Of a stretch of 64,000 bases of DNA, positions 61,001 through 64,000 are shown piece by piece; positions within the stretch are counted from its first letter, which is position 1; each line of letters opens with the position of its first letter. The stretch covers positions 1 to 64,000 of the forward strand of contig JBPCKT010000028.1 in assembly GCA_051004015.1 (NCBI GenBank), in the 5' to 3' direction. Position numbers and translations under genes: made by a program. Under the pieces are notes generated by a model. The model was given only the letters and a program-made list of their open reading frames with translations. It was not told the DNA's origin and did no database searches. This DNA comes from SXOA01 sp051004015 (lineage in GTDB: Bacteria > Planctomycetota > Planctomycetia > Pirellulales > Pirellulaceae).

Positions 61001-64000
61001 GATGGAGAAAGTGACGGACGCCTGACCCGCTGGAATCAAGACCGTGATTGGCACGCCGACTCGAGAGGGATCGCTGGCGAAGAGATTGACGAACATGTCC
61101 AGGGACAGATCGGGGCCGGTGCGCGTCAAAACGCCGGTCAGGGCATTGGTCCCCTGATTCTCCGCCATCACGCCGCCGGGGATGTCGATGTCGAGCGTCG
61201 TGGGAATCGTCTCCTGACCAAAATCGATTCCGCTGATGGAGGTATCCTCGGCCAGCACCACGTCGTTGTTGCCCGGCAGGCCGATATCGAAAATTCGCAG
61301 ACCGCTGGGCGTGCCTAGCACCAGCGTCCGGCCGTCGGGGGAGATCGTGGCTTGCTTCAGCGGAGCGGTCGCCAGATCCTCTCCGACACTCACGCGGAAG
61401 ATTTCCTTGCCGCTTGGCCCGAAGTAGCCAATCAATACGTCGGCGGGACCGCCATCCGCGGCATAAAGCAGCGGCAAATTCGGGCTGAACGCCAAACCGG
61501 CGTTAAAAGTATTCAAGAAAATCTGGCTGGCGTCATAGGAGTTGTCAAAGGTCGAGGGCCCGAACTGATTGCTGGCGAAGACCGGCTGGCCGCCAAACGC
61601 GCCGCCGGCGGCGGTTTGTGTTCCGGCGACAGCGGCCCGCGTGTCCGGGCCGTCGATGAATGTGTCGGTCGCGCCGTCGTAGCGGAAAATACTGCCGGCT
61701 GCGTTTCCTTCTTGAAAGAGAATTTGGCCGCGGCCGGTCATGCGGGTATTGGCCGCGATAGTTCCGCCCGCACCGCTCCCCACGGGCACCGCCAGCAAGC
61801 TATGGGTGAACGTGAGGTCGGGATTCTGGACGAACTGATGGAGCGGGTTGCTGCCCGCCGCACTGTTACCCGTTGTGACAAAGAACTTATTTCCGCTGGC
61901 GATGGCAACATCCACCGGACCTGTTTCCGTGCCGGGCGTATCGAACTCGAGCGTCGAGACGGAGCCGTTCGCCGAATTCACGACATACACAAAGCTCTTA
62001 TTCGCGACTTCCTGGCTATCAATCACCAATAGCAGGCTACCTAAAGTGGCGATCGCCGCCGGCGTACCGGGCAGTTGGATGGGAGCCAGGTACTCATTCG
62101 TGGCCAGGCTATGGCGCAGAATGCTGCCCGAGGACATCAAGACGTACATGAGCCGAGCATCGGAGAAATCAAAGACAACGTCCTTCACTCCGGTGAGCGG
62201 CAGCAGCGTGCCAAAGTTGACGGGGGCAATCGGCGAGGTGGGACGGTTCCCCGCAGGCACTTCCGAGCGAACATGGTAGGTTCCGGCGGCAATTCCGTTG
62301 AAGCTATAGGTGCCGTCCGCCGAGGTAAAGAGGAAGGGGTCCGTCGGCGGATCCCAGTAGCCGTTGTTGTTGAGGTCGAGGAAAACACGTGCCCCTGCAA
62401 TGGGAGTCTCGCCTAAGCCAGGATCGTAGACGCCGTTATCATTGCCGTCCAAGAACTCCCGTCCGCTGATGGAGGAGCCTTTGTTGGAAACGCGGGCGAT
62501 CGTGGCGGTGATGGGGGCAGAATCCTCCCAGCCGTCGTTGATCACGTATTCGAACGTATCCTTCACGTCCATCACCGGCGAGGTAGTATAAACGAAGCTG
62601 CCGTCGGGATTGAGGGAGACAAAGCCCTTGGTGGCTTGCCGTACCAAACGGGCGGTGAGGGTTTGCGTCAGATTGGGGTCGCGGTCGTTGGGGATCACGC
62701 CGTTGGCGGGGAGGGCGACGGTGAGCGTCGTGGCCGTCCTGCTCATCACGTAATAGTCGGGCGTTCCCACGGCCACGATATTGGGGAACGTGTGGACGCC
62801 AAAATCGGGGACGATCAGGGGGCCGCCGCTGACGTTCACGAACCGCGAAGTCTGGGCATAGAGGGGATAAGAACGCATGCCGGTGGCCGTTCCCAGCGTC
62901 AGAGTTTTTCCATTCGCGGCAATATCCAGTTGGAAGTATCGCAGCGAGCCGGTGATGTTCTGGCCGATGGGAATGTTGAATTGCGAGGTGAAGACGTCGG
63001 CCGCGTCGTAGTCAAAGGCGACCAGATTGTCGGTGGCGTCGTTGCCGACATACAGCCGATTCCGGAAGGGGTCGAAGACCAGCCCGCCGAGCTGGGAAGC
63101 CAGGGTCCGTACTACGGTGGGAATGGCAGTGTTGGTGTTGATGATCCGCACGCCGGCACTCGTGGCCACCGCGGCCCGGTTACCGTCCCGGCTGATGGCG
63201 GCAGGGGCGAGAAAGAGGCCCGTGTTCAAGGTCAGGCGGGCGGTGAACGAATCGGTGGCAGTCTTGTAAAAGAAGACGTTTCCGGTGGCGTCGGGCTCGG
63301 TGAAGACCACCGCGCTGCGGTCGCTGTTGCGATTGAGGCGGGTGAAGGGTGCGAGATCGGGAGCACCGACCAGTCCGCCGCGGATGGAGATGGCATCGGT
63401 GGCCAGTGTGATTTCGCGCAAATTGCCGCGCACGCCGCCGGCCTGGAGCGTGGTGAAGAACGCCTTGCCGTTGTTGAGGATCGTGACGTCATACGAGCCG
63501 GACTCGCCCCCGATGCGGTCAAACGCCAGATTCGTGACCGCTCCCGTCTGCGTATCCACCTTGCGGACAAACGACTGCGTTGTCCCTGGCTGCTGCTCGG
63601 CCACGTAGAGATAGCGGCCGTCGGGAGTGATATCGAGCCCGCCCGGACTGACGCCGACCGGAAACGGCGCGAGGAGCTTGCCGATGCGGGTGTCATAGCG
63701 CTCGACATTGCCGGCCGAGGTCACGGCGTAGTCGATGCCGGTCGTGCCGTCGAAAACGTGATCGACAATATTCGGCAGGGTGGCGAAGAGGTTGGGACCG
63801 GCACTGATCGTGGGGACCGTCTGGTCCGTCACGGCATCGAGCACCAGTCGCACATTGTACGAGCCGTTCGCCACTGCTGGGAAAGTGTACGTTCCAATCC
63901 CCGAGGTGAGCGTATTGGGCTCGCCGGTATCGAACGCGCCGTTGCTGTCCGTGTCCAAATATACGAACTGATTAGCCGCACCGACTTCTCCCAGTAGTGA
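58001..64000 (-). CDS. Giant surface protein: SdrD-B-like, propeller, Calx-beta and dockerin domains (5' partial)
   Basis: The frame is open to the right window edge, so the N-terminus is missing; about 2000 residues are visible. They hold SdrD B-type segments (YLDTDSNGAFDTGEPNTLTS, GREFLDGNDNGVYDPGLGE) and propeller-like blades with ITPDGRYLYVAEQQ and ISPDGRTLVLGTPSG. About six Calx-beta-like repeats follow (recurring ATVPATVTILAGQNS and AVDDAI). A dockerin type I pair (NPLDVDASGGVFALDALKII and PDTNGDNFITANDVLLI) ends the protein with a charged tail (RGKQRRGDWDELVGD). It is probably a secreted or surface adhesin. Long open frames on the opposite strand are shadows. Confidence 0.8.
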   Translation of the reverse strand, partial: SLLGEVGAANQFVYLDTDSNGAFDTGEPNTLTSGIGTYTFPAVANGSYNVRLVLDAVTDQTVPTISAGPNLFATLPNIVDHVFDGTTGIDYAVTSAGNVERYDTRIGKLLAPFPVGVSPGGLDITPDGRYLYVAEQQPGTTQSFVRKVDTQTGAVTNLAFDRIGGESGSYDVTILNNGKAFFTTLQAGGVRGNLREITLATDAISIRGGLVGAPDLAPFTRLNRNSDRSAVVFTEPDATGNVFFYKTATDSFTARLTLNTGLFLAPAAISRDGNRAAVATSAGVRIINTNTAIPTVVRTLASQLGGLVFDPFRNRLYVGNDATDNLVAFDYDAADVFTSQFNIPIGQNITGSLRYFQLDIAANGKTLTLGTATGMRSYPLYAQTSRFVNVSGGPLIVPDFGVHTFPNIVAVGTPDYYVMSRTATTLTVALPANGVIPNDRDPNLTQTLTARLVRQATKGFVSLNPDGSFVYTTSPVMDVKDTFEYVINDGWEDSAPITATIARVSNKGSSISGREFLDGNDNGVYDPGLGETPIAGARVFLDLNNNGYWDPPTDPFLFTSADGTYSFNGIAAGTYHVRSEVPAGNRPTSPIAPVNFGTLLPLTGVKDVVFDFSDARLMYVLMSSGSILRHSLATNEYLAPIQLPGTPAAIATLGSLLLVIDSQEVANKSFVYVVNSANGSVSTLEFDTPGTETGPVDVAIASGNKFFVTTGNSAAGSNPLHQFVQNPDLTFTHSLLAVPVGSGAGGTIAANTRMTGRGQILFQEGNAAGSIFRYDGATDTFIDGPDTRAAVAGTQTAAGGAFGGQPVFASNQFGPSTFDNSYDASQIFLNTFNAGLAFSPNLPLLYAADGGPADVLIGYFGPSGKEIFRVSVGEDLATAPLKQATISPDGRTLVLGTPSGLRIFDIGLPGNNDVVLAEDTSISGIDFGQETIPTTLDIDIPGGVMAENQGTNALTGVLTRTGPDLSLDMFVNLFASDPSRVGVPITVLIPAGQASVTFSIDAIDNSVVDATRNVTITATSTGAIPLSDSDFIIVNDHETLTVSIITPTFAEVGGSSTATVTRSNTNIGSPLVVTLTSSDTSEATVPATVTILANQTSASFTITAVDDAIFDGTRSAVISGTAAGYLSVNGTVFVVSDQDSYRNILVTTVPSLHNSRLRVYSPAGVQVSDIPVPVGTGGDEPVRDLVVDAAGNVKFYNGTNDVILSTLDPRRGTFTSNTTAGWSTANVSSFGGIASLGNFIFATDMATGTGADLQQGLIRFDITNNSFARFETTKDFIDVAAGQDGLIYAFEFTPVSLPAVPAPPYNVRVYNPATLAFIRQVALASPELPLAIAVNPQGLIYAVVGDNLIYEFAANGSLLRTLSTGGDNLNDLDISPAGQLIAAGATGSVVVMNDPGHDLPTSFTVGNTQAFVAFGNLNSAVGLTLSVAPTTFSEAAGVAASAATVTRPSLADLSVSLTVSLATSDTTEATVQQIVTIPAGQVTASFNIQAIDDAIGDFSQTVTLTAVAPGQVGAAETLTVLDDEINYFTVSISPSSMPENGGAAIGTVTRFVLDNSLPLVVNLASNDATEATVPATATILAGQNSVTFPITAVDDAIRDATQNPVITASATGMSNGAASIAVTDDEIDNITLAIVPGSISENGGTATGTITRFVGSNAAALVVNLSSNDTTEATVPASVTILAGQNSANFTVTGVNDALRDFNQAVIVTASAASVANTTAGVTVTDDELDGLAFTFVDNFMMENGGTISATVTRTVFDNSLSQVVNLSSSDLTEATVPATVTILANQNSVTFVIDAVDDAVAIGDGPQTVTITGTAAGFATANGNILVGDNERPFQNQRNPLDVDASGGVFALDALKIINILNEIGTGDAATIMASYSGPPIFPDTNGDNFITANDVLLIINFLNTPPPPAPEGEPDTFFFSPAALVSSPSNTTVSLPRTTSQPQPSVSGANAAAVLAIVSENDNYTSLEDAPRGKQRRGDWDELVGDLATDLVNRRRD

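Overview
The window looks like chromosomal DNA of a Planctomycetota bacterium, probably from Pirellulales or Gemmatales. The evidence is three DUF1501 genes, two of them next to DUF1549/DUF1553 (Planctomycete cytochrome) genes, a DUF1559-like lipoprotein, secreted Calx-beta and dockerin proteins, an LEPRNLLA export motif, high GC, weak or absent Shine-Dalgarno sites at many genes, and many short palindromic repeats between genes. I saw no rRNA, tRNA, CRISPR array or intact transposase.

Layout. 1-9.7 kb: a TIM-barrel sugar isomerase/epimerase, a PII protein behind a possible sigma-54 promoter, a BON-domain protein, a DUF1501 protein, a large lipoprotein, a DUF4377 protein, a LOG-family phosphoribohydrolase, a TlpA-like thioredoxin and a class IV aminotransferase. 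9.7-18.5 kb: an ActP-like symporter with its DUF485 partner, then a DUF1549/DUF1553-DUF1501 operon interleaved with two paralogous AbiEii-like nucleotidyltransferases, and a PilZ-like protein. 18.7-27.6 kb: pyrF, a ThuA protein, an MbcA/ParS-like small protein, an alpha/beta hydrolase, an RraA-like protein, frr, an EF-hand protein, a CYTH protein and a divergent FHA-GAF-adenylate cyclase. 27.7-36.3 kb: a eukaryote-like ubiquitin-type conjugation cluster. 36.3-64 kb: oligoendopeptidase F, a lower-GC restriction-modification pair, a secreted propeller protein, an FG-GAP/UnbV protein, an MFS transporter, a G8/beta-helix protein, a tandem alpha/beta hydrolase, a subtilase, another DUF1501 and DUF1553 pair, a polytopic membrane protein, and a very large Calx-beta/dockerin surface protein that runs off the right edge.

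The outstanding region is 27.7-36.3 kb. On the minus strand it encodes, in transcription order, a YukD-like ubiquitin-like protein, an E2 with HPN and a catalytic Cys, a JAMM peptidase, an E1, a membrane-anchored JAMM peptidase with a coiled coil, a second E2-fold protein whose Cys is replaced by Asn (UEV-like), and a membrane-anchored C4HC3 RING protein. Divergently, on the plus strand, lie an unrecognised 239-residue protein and a rhomboid whose catalytic Ser and His are both replaced. Together this is a full Ubl-E1-E2-E3-deconjugase cascade with a membrane side and a pseudo-rhomboid, which resembles the logic of eukaryotic ERAD (Derlin, membrane RING, E2). Bacterial Ubl/E1/E2/JAB/RING gene neighbourhoods have been reported in comparative-genomic surveys and as antiphage Bil-type operons. 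The UEV-like subunit and the linked pseudo-rhomboid are the parts I would regard as possibly new.

Repeats are also notable. Several intergenic gaps, including three within the Ubl operon, hold paired inverted copies of short AG-rich or AT-rich sequences (REPIN-like). One such repeat family also encodes the C-termini of two convergent genes.
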